Part shown: piece after piece, positions 8,052 through 16,971 of the stretch
Numbering within the stretch: the stretch's first letter is position 1
Layout: each line of letters begins with the position of its first letter
Assembly: GCA_964571815.1 (NCBI GenBank)
Contig: CAZNDN010000025.1
Span: 1 to 38,588, forward strand
Origin: CAZNDN01 sp964571815
Lineage (GTDB): Bacteria > Fibrobacterota > Chitinivibrionia > Chitinivibrionales > WJKA01
Length of the DNA: 38,588 bases
Direction: 5' to 3'
Notes under the pieces: model-generated
What the model saw: the letters and a program-made list of their open reading frames with translations, nothing else
Databases searched by the model: none
Told to the model about the DNA's origin: nothing
Made by a program: the position numbers and the translations under genes

Positions 8052-9059
8052 TCAGAAGCCGGCGTCCGAGTCGGAGGGCACATCTGAAGGGTTCTCCTCC
8101 GGCTGTGGCGGTGATTGGGTCGGCGATGCCGAAGGTTTGTCGGCAGCGGGGGACGAAGCAGAGGGCGGGGACTGCCGAACCTGATGCTGCCCGGTTTCGG
8201 CGGGGGCCGTCGGAGCCTTTTTCCTCGCGGCGGTCGTGGATTGAGCAGGCGGGCGGCCGGTCGGCTTTGGCGATGCTTGACGCCCGGTTGCTGAGCGGCG
8301 GGGACGTCTCGGTGACGCGCCCGGTTTTTTCGGTGCGGTATCTCGGACTCGCGGACGCGCGATCTTCGACTCGCGCGACTTGCTAACCTCGGAGCCTGCT
8401 TCGGTTGCGGCGCTGTCCGGCACCGGGGGCACGGGGTTTTCAGCGACTTCCCTGAAGGAGACGGGCTGCTCTGAGGTTCTGGAAAGAAAGCCTTCGGGGC
8501 CGGGGGGGAACCGCAGAACAAGTGCGCCCTCCGCGCCTACCAGGGCCAGCTCAAATGCGCGTCCACTCAAATGAAGGGATGTTGTTGCCGCGGCGAGAAC
8601 GAGCACCGCCCCCATTCCGACAATCAGCCCCATCCGTTTTCTCGTGGTTCGCTTCCACCATCGGCCGCGCGTGTGGGCGGTTCGACTCACGCGTGTTCCG
8701 TATTCACGCTGCAGAGCATACTGCAGCTTCCGGTCGACATCGTCAAGTTCCTCACCGGATACCGCTTCAAGATCCAGTGCTTCACCGGAGATTCCGTTGT
8801 GGCCGGGCAGGTCCGCGGCTTGTTTCTCCTCGAACCACTGCTCCGGGGCAAGGCTGGAGGGGGATGCAACATAGCTGCAGTAGGCCCGGGCAACAAACGG
8901 CAGGAGCACTTCGAGAACCTGTTCGTGGGTCTTGCCGCTGCTGCGCATGGCGAGGTAGGTTCCCTGCACGTGACTACCGAAAAGCGAATAGAATGCCGCC
9001 GGATCACCCTGCGCGGCGGCGTTGAACACGATTTGTTTTGTGGAAAGGGATTCGCTCAT
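8052..9059 (-). CDS. Unrecognised membrane-anchored protein with sigma-like N-terminus
   Basis: I do not recognise a family for this 335-residue protein. Residues about 8-65 (AAAQGDPAAFYSLFGSHVQGTYLAM) faintly recall sigma-factor region 2 in its A-x-GDxxAF-x-x-L-F pattern. A basic stretch (RGRWWKRTTRKR) precedes one membrane segment at about residues 143-165. The last 130 residues are Pro/Ser/Ala/Lys-rich and presumably disordered outside the membrane. The ATG at 9059 is preceded by GGGGAAAG; a start 108 bases further upstream would add an Arg-rich stretch with no support. It lies alone between convergent yhcC and divergent ribD. The layout resembles membrane anti-sigma factors but without a recognisable zinc motif, so no function is assigned. 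Confidence 0.6.
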   Translation of the reverse strand: MSESLSTKQIVFNAAAQGDPAAFYSLFGSHVQGTYLAMRSSGKTHEQVLEVLLPFVARAYCSYVASPSSLAPEQWFEEKQAADLPGHNGISGEALDLEAVSGEELDDVDRKLQYALQREYGTRVSRTAHTRGRWWKRTTRKRMGLIVGMGAVLVLAAATTSLHLSGRAFELALVGAEGALVLRFPPGPEGFLSRTSEQPVSFREVAENPVPPVPDSAATEAGSEVSKSRESKIARPRVRDTAPKKPGASPRRPRRSATGRQASPKPTGRPPAQSTTAARKKAPTAPAETGQHQVRQSPPSASSPAADKPSASPTQSPPQPEENPSDVPSDSDAGF

Positions 9060-9263
9060 TGTTCTTTCCCCGCGGAGCCGACCGGGAGCAGAGGTGATCC
9101 TTCGCTCCGTCTCCTCCTCCCCGCCGGGTCTTCTCCGGCGGACTGCCGTGTGGGACAAGGACTTCACCAGTATCGCCGTCGTCTGCTTCGAATCGAATTC
9201 ATAAAATACATCCGGTGTGGCGATTGACTTCAGTGCGGTTCAGAGTCCGGATGCTTGAAGAAT

Positions 9264-9303
9264 ACGGCCGGCAGGTGATATTTTTCGTGCCTGCCGGGGC
9301 CGT
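9264..9303 (+). promoter_or_regulatory. Strong hairpin in the ribD leader
   Basis: ACGGCC-GGCAGG (9264-9275) pairs with CCTGCC (9290-9295) and, after a two-base bulge, GGCCGT (9298-9303). This gives a 12-bp stem around a T-rich 14-nt loop. No T run follows, so it is not a simple terminator. It lies 32 bp before the ribD start and could be a regulatory or stability element. No FMN riboswitch landmarks were found between 9060 and 9335. Confidence 0.45.
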
Positions 9304-9335
9304 TGCGCCGACAGACATTGGGGAGAGGGGGAGAC

Positions 9336-10439
9336 GTGAGCGGAATCGGGCGGGGCAAAGACGAATTTTACATGGACGAGGCCCTGAAGCTAAGTCGCGG
9401 GGTGCGAGGGCGTACCTTTCCCAATCCGGCGGTCGGTGCCGTCATTGTTCGCAGCGGCAGGATTGTCGGCAGGGGGGCAACACGTGAAACAGGTGGGCCG
9501 CACGCGGAGCGGGTTGCGCTGGAAGATGCCGGAGGGCGTGCGAGGGGGGCCACGATGTACGTGACGCTGGAGCCCTGCTGCCACTTCGGGAGAACGCCGC
9601 CGTGCACCGATGCGATTGTCGAGGCCGGAATCGGACGGGTAGTTGCGCCCCTCCGTGATCCGGCGGCCCATGCAAGCGGGAAGGGGTTTCGGAGGCTGCG
9701 CAAGGCGGGGATACGAGTTGACACGGGGGTCGGTGCCGTGCAGGCTCGGCGGGAACATGAAGCATACCTCTGGTCAACAACCCGGAGGCGAGCCTGGGTC
9801 ACGTTGAAACTGGCCGTGACCCTGGACGGGCGCATTGCCGACACACGCGGGGGATCACGTTGGATCACTTCCGTGGGGGCGCGCCGGATGGTGCAGGAAC
9901 TCAGGAAAAGCCACGCGGCCGTTGCCGTGGGAAGCGGCACGCTGATCAAAGACAACCCGCGGCTGACGGTTCGCACGGGGAGTTCCCGGTGCAATCCGGC
10001 TCGTATTGTCTTTTCGTCCAGCACGCATATTCCATCCGGCTACCGTCTCGGCAACGTGGGGCCGGGAATGAGGACGATTCTGGTTGTTCCCGGTGGATCG
10101 GACCGCCGGCATGCGGTGCGCTCCGACGGTATTGAAGTGTGGCATACGGGGACGAGAGATTACGTCGGAAGTATGCATGTGTTTCTTGCGATGGCCCGTG
10201 AAAGGGAGCTTCCGTCGATACTGGTCGAGGGAGGAAGCCGAATTGCCTCGGTGCTGCTGGACAACGGCATGGTCAACCGTTTGTATCTGTTCATGGGTAA
10301 CAAGATTCTCGGGGCGGGAACGCCGGCACTTGAATTCGGGAAGCCACGAAAGATCTCACGAGCGCTTCGACTCAGGAACATGGAAATCCAACCACGGGGA
10401 CCCGAGGTGATGATCACCGGCATACCGACCGGAGGCTGA
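9336..10439 (+). CDS. ribD: Bifunctional pyrimidine deaminase/reductase of riboflavin synthesis
   Basis: Deaminates the pyrimidine product of GTP cyclohydrolase II and then reduces its ribosyl side chain. The N-terminal deaminase carries the zinc site HAE (about H56-E58) and EPCCHFGRTPPC (C81, C90; the usual serine after the first cysteine is here a second cysteine). The C-terminal reductase runs from about residue 150 (VTLKLAVTLDGRIAD, GSGTLIKDNPRLTVR, LVEGGSRIASVLL). The GTG at 9336 is chosen because GGAGAGGGGGAG precedes it. An ATG at 9372 would clip the domain start, and a TTG lies at 9303. It is the first gene of the rib operon, two bases before ribE. Confidence 0.93.
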   Translation: MSGIGRGKDEFYMDEALKLSRGVRGRTFPNPAVGAVIVRSGRIVGRGATRETGGPHAERVALEDAGGRARGATMYVTLEPCCHFGRTPPCTDAIVEAGIGRVVAPLRDPAAHASGKGFRRLRKAGIRVDTGVGAVQARREHEAYLWSTTRRRAWVTLKLAVTLDGRIADTRGGSRWITSVGARRMVQELRKSHAAVAVGSGTLIKDNPRLTVRTGSSRCNPARIVFSSSTHIPSGYRLGNVGPGMRTILVVPGGSDRRHAVRSDGIEVWHTGTRDYVGSMHVFLAMARERELPSILVEGGSRIASVLLDNGMVNRLYLFMGNKILGAGTPALEFGKPRKISRALRLRNMEIQPRGPEVMITGIPTGG

Positions 10440-10441
10440 AT

Positions 10442-11116
10442 ATGTTTACCGGACTTATTGAGTCCATCGGGACAGTCAGGCAGATTCGGCCGGGGAACAG
10501 GGCTGTATCGCTTACGGTGTCGCCGCTGAAAAGCCCTTACGATACGGCAGTGGGCAGCTCGATTGCCGTGGACGGGGTCTGCTTGACGGTGGAGTCGGTT
10601 CGAGGCGGGGACATTGAGTTCACGGCCGTGCGCGAGACGCTTTCGCGCACCACGTTGAACCGTGTTCGCCCCGGTACCGAGGTGAACCTGGAGCGTGCCA
10701 TGCGCCTTTCGGATCGTCTGGAGGGGCACATTGTTCTGGGACACGTTGACGCGGTCGGACGCATAACGGGCCGGCGGCGGGAGGGGGATGCCCTGTTGTG
10801 GACGATTTCGGCGCCCGGACATCTCAGTCCGTTTATTGCAGAGAAGGGCTCAATAGCAGTTGATGGGGTCAGTCTGACGGTGGTGACGGCCGCGACGGAC
10901 AGCTTTGTCGTAACGCTGGTTCCGCACACGGCGGACGTGACAAATGTGCATCGGAAAGGGCCGGGGCATGGGGTAAATCTTGAATGCGATATTCTGGCCA
11001 GATATATTTTTCATCAGATAGGTCGGGACGCCACCGACGGGGCGCAAGAGGCCCCGGAGAACGAGAAATCATCGCGGACCTCACTCCTTGACAGCCTTCA
11101 TCGAGCAGGATTTTGA
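10442..11116 (+). CDS. ribE: Riboflavin synthase alpha chain
   Basis: Dismutates two 6,7-dimethyl-8-ribityllumazine molecules into riboflavin and the pyrimidine precursor. The 224-residue protein shows two lumazine-binding repeats: MFTGLIESIGTV opens the first, and RLSDRLEGHIVLGHVDAVG leads into the second. The C-terminal helix includes VNLECDILARYI. The last 25 residues are polar and longer than usual. The stop codon overlaps the TTG start of ribBA, so translation is coupled. Confidence 0.93.
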   Translation: MFTGLIESIGTVRQIRPGNRAVSLTVSPLKSPYDTAVGSSIAVDGVCLTVESVRGGDIEFTAVRETLSRTTLNRVRPGTEVNLERAMRLSDRLEGHIVLGHVDAVGRITGRRREGDALLWTISAPGHLSPFIAEKGSIAVDGVSLTVVTAATDSFVVTLVPHTADVTNVHRKGPGHGVNLECDILARYIFHQIGRDATDGAQEAPENEKSSRTSLLDSLHRAGF

Positions 11117-12330
11117 AAACCCTATCACGCGTACAGGAAGTCATCGACGACTACCGGCAGGGCAATGTCGTGGTTATCGTTGATGACGAGGGGAGCGGCA
11201 GTGAAGGCGACCTGGTATTTGCCGCGGAGACGTGTACGCCCGACAAGATCAATTTCATGGCTACGCATGCGCGGGGGTTGATATGTGTGGCGCTGGAGGG
11301 CGAGCGGCTGGACATGCTTCGGATTCCGATGATGGTGTCGGAGAATGCTTCCCGGCGTGACACGGCCTACACGGTATCGGTTGAGGCACGGGAGGGAACA
11401 ACGACGGGAATTTCGGCCGCCGACCGATCGAATACAATCCGCAGGCTGGTGGACCCGACCTCCGGACCCGGCGATTTTGCCGGTCCGGGTCATGTTTTCC
11501 CGGTGCGGGCGCGCGAAGGGGGCGTTCTGGTGAGAAGCGGTCACACCGAAGCGGCCGTGGACCTTGCCCGACTCGCGGGACTTGCGCCGGCGGGTGTTAT
11601 GTGTGCGGTGATGGCCGAAGACGGAGATCGGGCACATGTCCCGTACTTGAGCAGACTTGCCGCGGAACACGATATGAAAATGCTCTCCGTGGCCGATCTC
11701 ATCCGCTATCGTACCGCTCACGAGCGGTTTGTAAGGTGTGAAGCCGTTGCGACGCTGCCGACCGCTTTCGGTACGTTTACAATCAAGTGCTATGAAGACG
11801 GTGTGAGCAAGATAGCGCACGTCGTGCTCCAGAAGGGAGAGATCGATCCTGACCGGCCGGTACTGGTGAGAGTACACTCCGAGTGCTATACCGGCGACTT
11901 GCTGGGCTCCTGCCGCTGCGACTGCGGGGAGCAGTTGCATCAGGCGATGAGAGAGATACATCGCCGGGGAGGGGTTGTCCTCTACCTTCGGCAGGAGGGG
12001 CGCGGAATCGGGCTGGTCAACAAGATAAGGGCCTACGCGCTGCAGGAGCAGGGAATGGATACGGTGCAGGCCAACGAGCAGCTCGGGTTTGCCCCGGACT
12101 TGCGTGACTACGGCATCGGGGCCCAGATTCTGGCGGATCTGGGAGCGAGAAAGATCAGGCTGATGACCAACAATCCGCGGAAAATAGTGGGTCTCGAAGG
12201 CTATGGAATCGAGATCGTGGAGCGTGTGCCGATTGAAATCTCTCCTCGTGAGGAGAACGCGAGGTATCTCGATACGAAGCGGGCCAAGCTGGGACACCTT
12301 CTCAAAGGAGGGTACGTATGTCAACCGTAG
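11113..12330 (+). CDS. ribBA: RibBA-type protein: GTP cyclohydrolase II with degenerate DHBP synthase half
   Basis: Two fused domains. The C-terminal half (about residues 205-400) is a complete GTP cyclohydrolase II, with zinc cysteines in HSECYTGDLLGSCRCDC, the GTP site RQEGRGIGL, and DTVQANEQLGF. The N-terminal half (residues 1-200) has the 3,4-dihydroxy-2-butanone-4-phosphate synthase fold, including GISAADRSNTI, GPGHVFPVRA and RSGHTEAAVDLARLAGL. However, the catalytic loop normally DDEDRENEGD reads DDEGSGSEGD. The conserved Glu after GV(I/L)C is Ala (GVMCAVM), and the Glu in the normal IED(L) motif is Ala (VADL). These positions include a metal ligand and residues essential in E. coli RibB, so this half is probably inactive. 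It starts at TTG 11113, overlaps the ribE stop, and its end overlaps ribH by 13 bp. Confidence 0.9.
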   Translation: MKTLSRVQEVIDDYRQGNVVVIVDDEGSGSEGDLVFAAETCTPDKINFMATHARGLICVALEGERLDMLRIPMMVSENASRRDTAYTVSVEAREGTTTGISAADRSNTIRRLVDPTSGPGDFAGPGHVFPVRAREGGVLVRSGHTEAAVDLARLAGLAPAGVMCAVMAEDGDRAHVPYLSRLAAEHDMKMLSVADLIRYRTAHERFVRCEAVATLPTAFGTFTIKCYEDGVSKIAHVVLQKGEIDPDRPVLVRVHSECYTGDLLGSCRCDCGEQLHQAMREIHRRGGVVLYLRQEGRGIGLVNKIRAYALQEQGMDTVQANEQLGFAPDLRDYGIGAQILADLGARKIRLMTNNPRKIVGLEGYGIEIVERVPIEISPREENARYLDTKRAKLGHLLKGGYVCQP

Positions 12331-12782
12331 TGCAAGGATATCTTCATGCCGCCGGCAAGCGATTCGCAGTGGTGGCGAGCCGTTATAACGAACTCATCAC
12401 GCGCAAGCTGCTCGAGGGGGCCATGGACTGTTTCGAGCGCCACCATGCGGAATCCGACAACATCACTACCGTGTGGGTGCCGGGGGCGTTTGAGATTCCT
12501 TCGGCGGCGCGGAAGCTTGCCGCGGGAGGCGCGTACGATGCGGTGGTGTGCCTCGGCGCCGTCATTCGCGGCACGACCCCGCATTTCGACTACGTTGCGG
12601 CCGAAGTATCAAAAGGGGTTGCCCAGGTTGGTCTTGCATCGGGGGTGCCGGTGATATTCGGTGTCATCACTACCGACACCATTGAGCAGGCAATCGAGCG
12701 AGCAGGTACCAGGGTCGGCAACAAAGGGTGGGACGCGGCGTTGTCGGCCATAGAAATGGCGGACCTTTTTACCAGGATATAG
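12318..12782 (+). CDS. ribH: 6,7-dimethyl-8-ribityllumazine synthase
   Basis: Condenses the ribitylaminopyrimidine with dihydroxybutanone phosphate to make lumazine, the substrate of RibE. The 154 residues show the family blocks WVPGAFEIPSAARKL, LGAVIRGTTPHFDYVA and GNKGWDAALSAIEM, and the length is typical. A strong AAGGAGGG precedes the ATG. This reaction needs the product that the N-terminal half of the adjacent RibBA probably cannot make. Confidence 0.95.
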   Translation: MSTVVQGYLHAAGKRFAVVASRYNELITRKLLEGAMDCFERHHAESDNITTVWVPGAFEIPSAARKLAAGGAYDAVVCLGAVIRGTTPHFDYVAAEVSKGVAQVGLASGVPVIFGVITTDTIEQAIERAGTRVGNKGWDAALSAIEMADLFTRI

Positions 12783-12822
12783 GCCCGGCTACGGCCGCGC
12801 AAGGCACCGGGACACGACGGCA

Positions 12823-13281
12823 ATGAAACACAGAAGGCAATCCCGGGAACTCGCGCTGCAGGCGCTGTACACCTGTGAGGCTACCGGTGACCGGGACGTC
12901 GAAGCCGCCCTCGCTTACGCGGCCGCCGAGGGCGGGTACGGAACGCGCACACGGAAATATGCCGCGGAGCTGGCGACCCGTACCCTGGCCGCGATCGATG
13001 AGATCGACCGTCTGATTGCCGGGCATGCCGCGAACTGGGATATCGGGCGGATGGCGGCAACGGATCGGAATGTGTTGCGTATGGCTGTGGCGGAGCTGCG
13101 GTTTTTTCCCGATGTTCCCTTTCGGGTGACAATCGATGAAGCGGTAGAGATCGCAAAGAAATACGGAACCGGCGATTCCGGCAAGTTCGTCAACGGAGTT
13201 CTCGATTCGGTGCGAAAGAAGCTCGACCACGACTCTTCGGAAAGAAAGGAAAGAGGCCCAGATGCAGTCAACAACGAATGA
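12823..13281 (+). CDS. nusB: Transcription antitermination factor NusB
   Basis: Binds boxA RNA with NusE to suppress termination, mainly on rRNA operons. The 152 residues begin with the standard HRRQSRELALQALYTCEATG. They end with VPFRVTIDEAVEIAKKYG and the KFVNGVLDSVRKKL helix. Coupling with ribH is common in many bacteria. It overlaps the next gene by 20 bp. Confidence 0.93.
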   Translation: MKHRRQSRELALQALYTCEATGDRDVEAALAYAAAEGGYGTRTRKYAAELATRTLAAIDEIDRLIAGHAANWDIGRMAATDRNVLRMAVAELRFFPDVPFRVTIDEAVEIAKKYGTGDSGKFVNGVLDSVRKKLDHDSSERKERGPDAVNNE

Positions 13282-15610
13282 GCAAAGGATGCACACGAAG
13301 CATAACCGGTTTATTGCGGTGGCGGTGTTTCTCACAACGCTGATCACGTATCTCACCACGGTTTCACCCACCGTCTCCTTCTGGGACTGCGGCGAGTATA
13401 TCGCGGCATCATACACCCTCGGCGTTCCTCACCCTCCCGGGAATCCGCTTTACGTGCTGCTGGGAAGGTTTTTCACCATCATTCTGCCGTTTTTCAACGA
13501 AGTGGCCTACCGGATCAATCTTATTTCGGTGCTGTGCGGTGCTTTCACCGCCATGCTCGCGTACCTGATTGTTGTCAAGGCGGTCGTGATATGGCTTGGN
13601 NNNNNNNNNNNNNNNNNNNNNNNNNNNNNNNNNNNNNNNNNNNNNNNNNNNNNNNNNNNNNNNNNNNNNNNNNNNNNNNNNNNNNNNNNNNNNNNNNNNG
13701 AGCGCAAGCAGTACGGATCGGAGAATTTCATCCTCCGCATGTTCCACCGTCGCGGGGCTCTCACCACGCAGTTCGGCATCGACGGTCACATGGGATACGG
13801 GGGGTTTCATCTTACGCAGTTTTTTCATTTCGGGCCCGATATTTCGGTGGATCGCAATACCGGTCTCTTCCAGACCTGGGGGGCGCTGGGGGGAACGACG
13901 CGGCTTCTGATCTATCTCATCCCCACGTTCCTGATGCTGTTCGGCTGGGGCTATCTCTACCAGCGCAACAGGCAGGTGGCCATCATGCTCATCGGGCTGT
14001 TCCTGATGGGCTCGGTCATACTCGTGTTTTACATGAATTTCGCCGACGGGACGCGGGCCGAGAGGCGCGATTACCTGCAGTGGCTCCGCATTCCGGCGGA
14101 CCAACGGGGTCAGATGCCGACGGTGCACCGGGAAGTCAGAATCCGGGATTACTTTTTCACTTCGGGATTTATGTTCTACGGGATTTGGATCGGCATAGCG
14201 GCAAGCTGCGTGCTTCATTTTCTTTTCACCCATCGGGATCGATTCCTCCGCTTGACGATCGCTCCGGTCGCCGCGGTTCTGCTTGCCGTCTCACCCGCCC
14301 TGCCCTTTTTCCAGAACTATTCCATTAACAACCGTACCAACGACTGGGTGCCCTACGACTACGCATACAACCTGTTGATGTCGTGTGAGAAGGACGGGAT
14401 TCTTTTCACCAACGGCGACAATGATACGTTTCCTTTGTGGTTCCTGCAGGAAGCGGTCGGCATCAGGCGGGATGTACGAATTGTCAACTTGAGCCTTCTC
14501 AATACCAAGTGGTATATCAAGCAGCTCAAGAAGCTGGAGCCCAAAGTGTATATCACGTTCTCCGACGACGATATCGAAAACCGTCTCGGCCATCAGTTGA
14601 ATCCCTGGGAAGAACCGTTTGATTATCGAATGGGCGGGGCGGGCATAACGGTAACGGTACCCGGCAGGCAGCAACGAAGAGCGCTGCGGGTTCAAGACAA
14701 GATGGTCCTGCATATCGTCGATGCGAACAAGTGGCGCAAGCCGATTCATTTTGCGGTCACCGTTGCCAACGACAACAAGATGGGTCTCGATCCCTACCTG
14801 CAGATGCAGGGGCTGGTGTACCGGCTCATGCCGGAGAAAGTGCCGGAGCATGACCGGATGAACGTGGATAAGACGCTGTACATGCTCGATCAGGTTTATA
14901 GTTTCCGGGGTCTGGGCAACGGCGAGGCCTTGATGACCGAGACGTCGTTCAAGCTCATGTCCAACTATGCCGCCGGTTTCATCCAGGTCGCCATTACCCT
15001 TCGTCGCCCGCTGCTCCAGCTCAAAGACCGCGTCGATGAACTGGAGCAAGCGGTAGTCGACACCGCGGAGGGTTCATCGGATTCTCTCCGCGCAGAGCTA
15101 GCGAATGTTCGGGCTGAGTACGACGAAACACTGGAGACGGTTGTCTCAAAGATGGACCAGTGTGTGGCGCTCATGCCGTGGGACTGGCGTCCCCGCGTGC
15201 TCCGTCAGGAGTTTCTCGTTTCGCACGGGAGGTTCGAGGAAGCGCAGCGGCGGGCTCGCGAGGCGCTGGTAATCGAGCCGGATAACCCGGAGTACCTGAA
15301 GATGATGGCCCAGGCGCTGACGCAACTGGGGAAAGAGGAAGAGGCCTCGGAGGTGTGGCGCGATGTGCTCAGGCTTGAGGCCGATTCGTGGGAGGCGTAT
15401 GTGCGGCTGGCTCGAAGCTACGAGGAGCGCGGGCTTTACGACAGTGCTCTGGCATTGATGCGACAGTTTCAGGAGGCTCACCCGGGCGACAGACGGTCAA
15501 GGCTCATGATTTCGCGTCTGGAGGAGTTGAAGGAGCAGAGCACCGCTCCGCACTCCACGGATACGGAGTCCGTTTCGGAGCCGGGAATCGTGTTGGATAC
15601 GGCGCCGTAG
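13262..15610 (+). CDS. DUF2723 membrane protein with C-terminal TPRs, interrupted by a sequence gap
   Basis: The N-terminus matches DUF2723 multi-pass proteins, distantly related to protein O-mannosyltransferases (WDCGEYIAAS, GVPHPPGNPLYVLLGR). Later segments are membrane helices, a lumenal-type domain (NGDNDTFPLWFLQEAVGIRRDVRIVN, trimmed here to its central motif NGDNDTFPLWF), and TPR-like repeats in the last 150 residues. It is probably a glycosyltransferase-like envelope protein using a lipid-linked donor, by family analogy only. The 100-N gap at 13600-13699 hides an unknown length; relatives are usually near 1000 residues against 782 here, so several hundred bases may be missing. AAAGGAAAGAGG precedes the ATG. 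Confidence 0.8.
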   Translation: MQSTTNEQRMHTKHNRFIAVAVFLTTLITYLTTVSPTVSFWDCGEYIAASYTLGVPHPPGNPLYVLLGRFFTIILPFFNEVAYRINLISVLCGAFTAMLAYLIVVKAVVIWLXXXXXXXXXXXXXXXXXXXXXXXXXXXXXXXXXXERKQYGSENFILRMFHRRGALTTQFGIDGHMGYGGFHLTQFFHFGPDISVDRNTGLFQTWGALGGTTRLLIYLIPTFLMLFGWGYLYQRNRQVAIMLIGLFLMGSVILVFYMNFADGTRAERRDYLQWLRIPADQRGQMPTVHREVRIRDYFFTSGFMFYGIWIGIAASCVLHFLFTHRDRFLRLTIAPVAAVLLAVSPALPFFQNYSINNRTNDWVPYDYAYNLLMSCEKDGILFTNGDNDTFPLWFLQEAVGIRRDVRIVNLSLLNTKWYIKQLKKLEPKVYITFSDDDIENRLGHQLNPWEEPFDYRMGGAGITVTVPGRQQRRALRVQDKMVLHIVDANKWRKPIHFAVTVANDNKMGLDPYLQMQGLVYRLMPEKVPEHDRMNVDKTLYMLDQVYSFRGLGNGEALMTETSFKLMSNYAAGFIQVAITLRRPLLQLKDRVDELEQAVVDTAEGSSDSLRAELANVRAEYDETLETVVSKMDQCVALMPWDWRPRVLRQEFLVSHGRFEEAQRRAREALVIEPDNPEYLKMMAQALTQLGKEEEASEVWRDVLRLEADSWEAYVRLARSYEERGLYDSALALMRQFQEAHPGDRRSRLMISRLEELKEQSTAPHSTDTESVSEPGIVLDTAP
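13600..13699. other. Assembly gap of exactly 100 N
   Basis: One hundred consecutive Ns, the conventional placeholder for a scaffold gap of unknown size. It falls inside the DUF2723 gene. The apparent in-frame continuity across it is not evidence about the real length. Confidence 0.99.
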
Positions 15611-15664
15611 GCGCCTCCGAAGGCTGGATTGCCGGAGATTGCCGGAGCGTGTCTGCGGGCGATG

Positions 15665-16954
15665 CTACGCCTTGACGGCGCCTTTTCTCTTTTTCCTGAA
15701 CTCCGGTGCTTCCCTCAGCGCTGCCGCCAACACGCGCAGGGCTTTTCCCGCCAGGCCCGTGCTTCGTGCCGACGGCTCGGGAGGCGGCTCTCCCGGGTTG
15801 TCCCACCCGGCGCTCTTCAGGTCGTCGGCCGGCAATGCCAGGCGTTCCCAGTGATGGAAAAGGCGTCCCCACTCGCTGCGCAAGGCGGCGCCAAGGCGCG
15901 CCAGGTGTGCGGGATACCAGTAGAAATCGTGGTACAGCACGCTGGCCAGGTAGGACCACGGCGCCAGCACCGTCTTCAACGACCATTCCAGCGGCCTCTT
16001 GAGCGCTCCCCAGTAGATTCGGTGTTGCATGCGCGACGCGAACGTCATGCGTTTGTAGGGGCCGACAAAATTCCAGCGTTTTTCAAGAAGCTCCGGGGCG
16101 CCGCGCACCTCGATCTCACGGATGTCTCCGCGGCCGAGTCCGCGTTCGTGCGCCAGGCGGATGAACCGTACGTCGGCGAGCGGGTCGAAGCCCATGAGGT
16201 ATGCCGCCACCGCGTCGATCGCCACCTGATCCGATGAGGCGAGTATAACATTTTTTACGTGAGGTGTCATACACCGCGGACCGGGACCGTCGCCGGCAAA
16301 CGTCCCGTCCATGACCGCGAATACGCCCCGGTGAATTCGGCGCTGCAGCATGAGAAGGTCTACCAGGGTCTCGTGGATCACGGGATGCGTCCAGTGACGG
16401 TGCTCGTTGAGAAGGCCGCCGAAGGCATTCTTCATCGCACCGGTCATCGTCGTGAAAACATGCGTCTTGACGGTCGGGAGATGAATGATGTTCTCTCCGA
16501 GAAACCGCCGGGGTATCATGAATCCCTTTGGATACACATCGTTGAGGCAGAGAAAATCGTCGCAAAGACCCCCGACCGCATCGCGGATGTTGATCCATTC
16601 TTCGTGTTCGTACAAGTGTATGTTTCGGAGACCGTGAAGATCGGTAACGTGTTTCTGCTTGTTTTCCCGCTCTCCCAGGTGTGCGTCAATTACGACGGTG
16701 CGATTGTGGCAGGCGTGTATTCGCCCCGGATCATACCCGTCGGCCTTCAACGTACGAATCGTCCCGTCAAGCTGCCAGGGCGTGGTCGATGCAGCGGGAA
16801 AAAAGAAATGCCAGCTAATGTTGATCTTGAGTGCGGTGTCAACCCGGGGTTCAATCACCGACCGGTATCCCGCGATGTTCATCAGTTTTCGGACGTCTCG
16901 CAGGTACGTGGCGGGACGTGTGGGCAGCAGTGCAACGGTACTCTTATTGCTCAT
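15665..16954 (-). CDS. DUF362-domain protein
   Basis: A 429-residue protein whose middle matches DUF362: HLPTVKTHVFTTMTGAMKN (residues about 158-176), FGGLLNEHRHW, and VILASSDQVAIDAVAAYLMGFDP. DUF362 proteins are often linked to iron-sulfur proteins, but no ferredoxin-type cysteine clusters are visible here. The function is not established. The C-terminal 130 residues are rich in Trp/Tyr/Arg and unassigned. It starts 17 bp after the prenyltransferase gene, in the same operon, and converges on the DUF2723 gene. Confidence 0.75.
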   Translation of the reverse strand: MSNKSTVALLPTRPATYLRDVRKLMNIAGYRSVIEPRVDTALKINISWHFFFPAASTTPWQLDGTIRTLKADGYDPGRIHACHNRTVVIDAHLGERENKQKHVTDLHGLRNIHLYEHEEWINIRDAVGGLCDDFLCLNDVYPKGFMIPRRFLGENIIHLPTVKTHVFTTMTGAMKNAFGGLLNEHRHWTHPVIHETLVDLLMLQRRIHRGVFAVMDGTFAGDGPGPRCMTPHVKNVILASSDQVAIDAVAAYLMGFDPLADVRFIRLAHERGLGRGDIREIEVRGAPELLEKRWNFVGPYKRMTFASRMQHRIYWGALKRPLEWSLKTVLAPWSYLASVLYHDFYWYPAHLARLGAALRSEWGRLFHHWERLALPADDLKSAGWDNPGEPPPEPSARSTGLAGKALRVLAAALREAPEFRKKRKGAVKA

Positions 16955-16971
16955 ACGCTCCTTCGGTGGTT

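Noticed and set aside
9060..9335. FMN riboswitch before ribD
   Set aside because: The conserved riboswitch blocks are not present; only a simple hairpin is seen.
15627..15646. 10-bp tandem direct repeat (GATTGCCGGA twice)
   Set aside because: It is too short and isolated in a 54-bp convergent spacer to support an array or an element.
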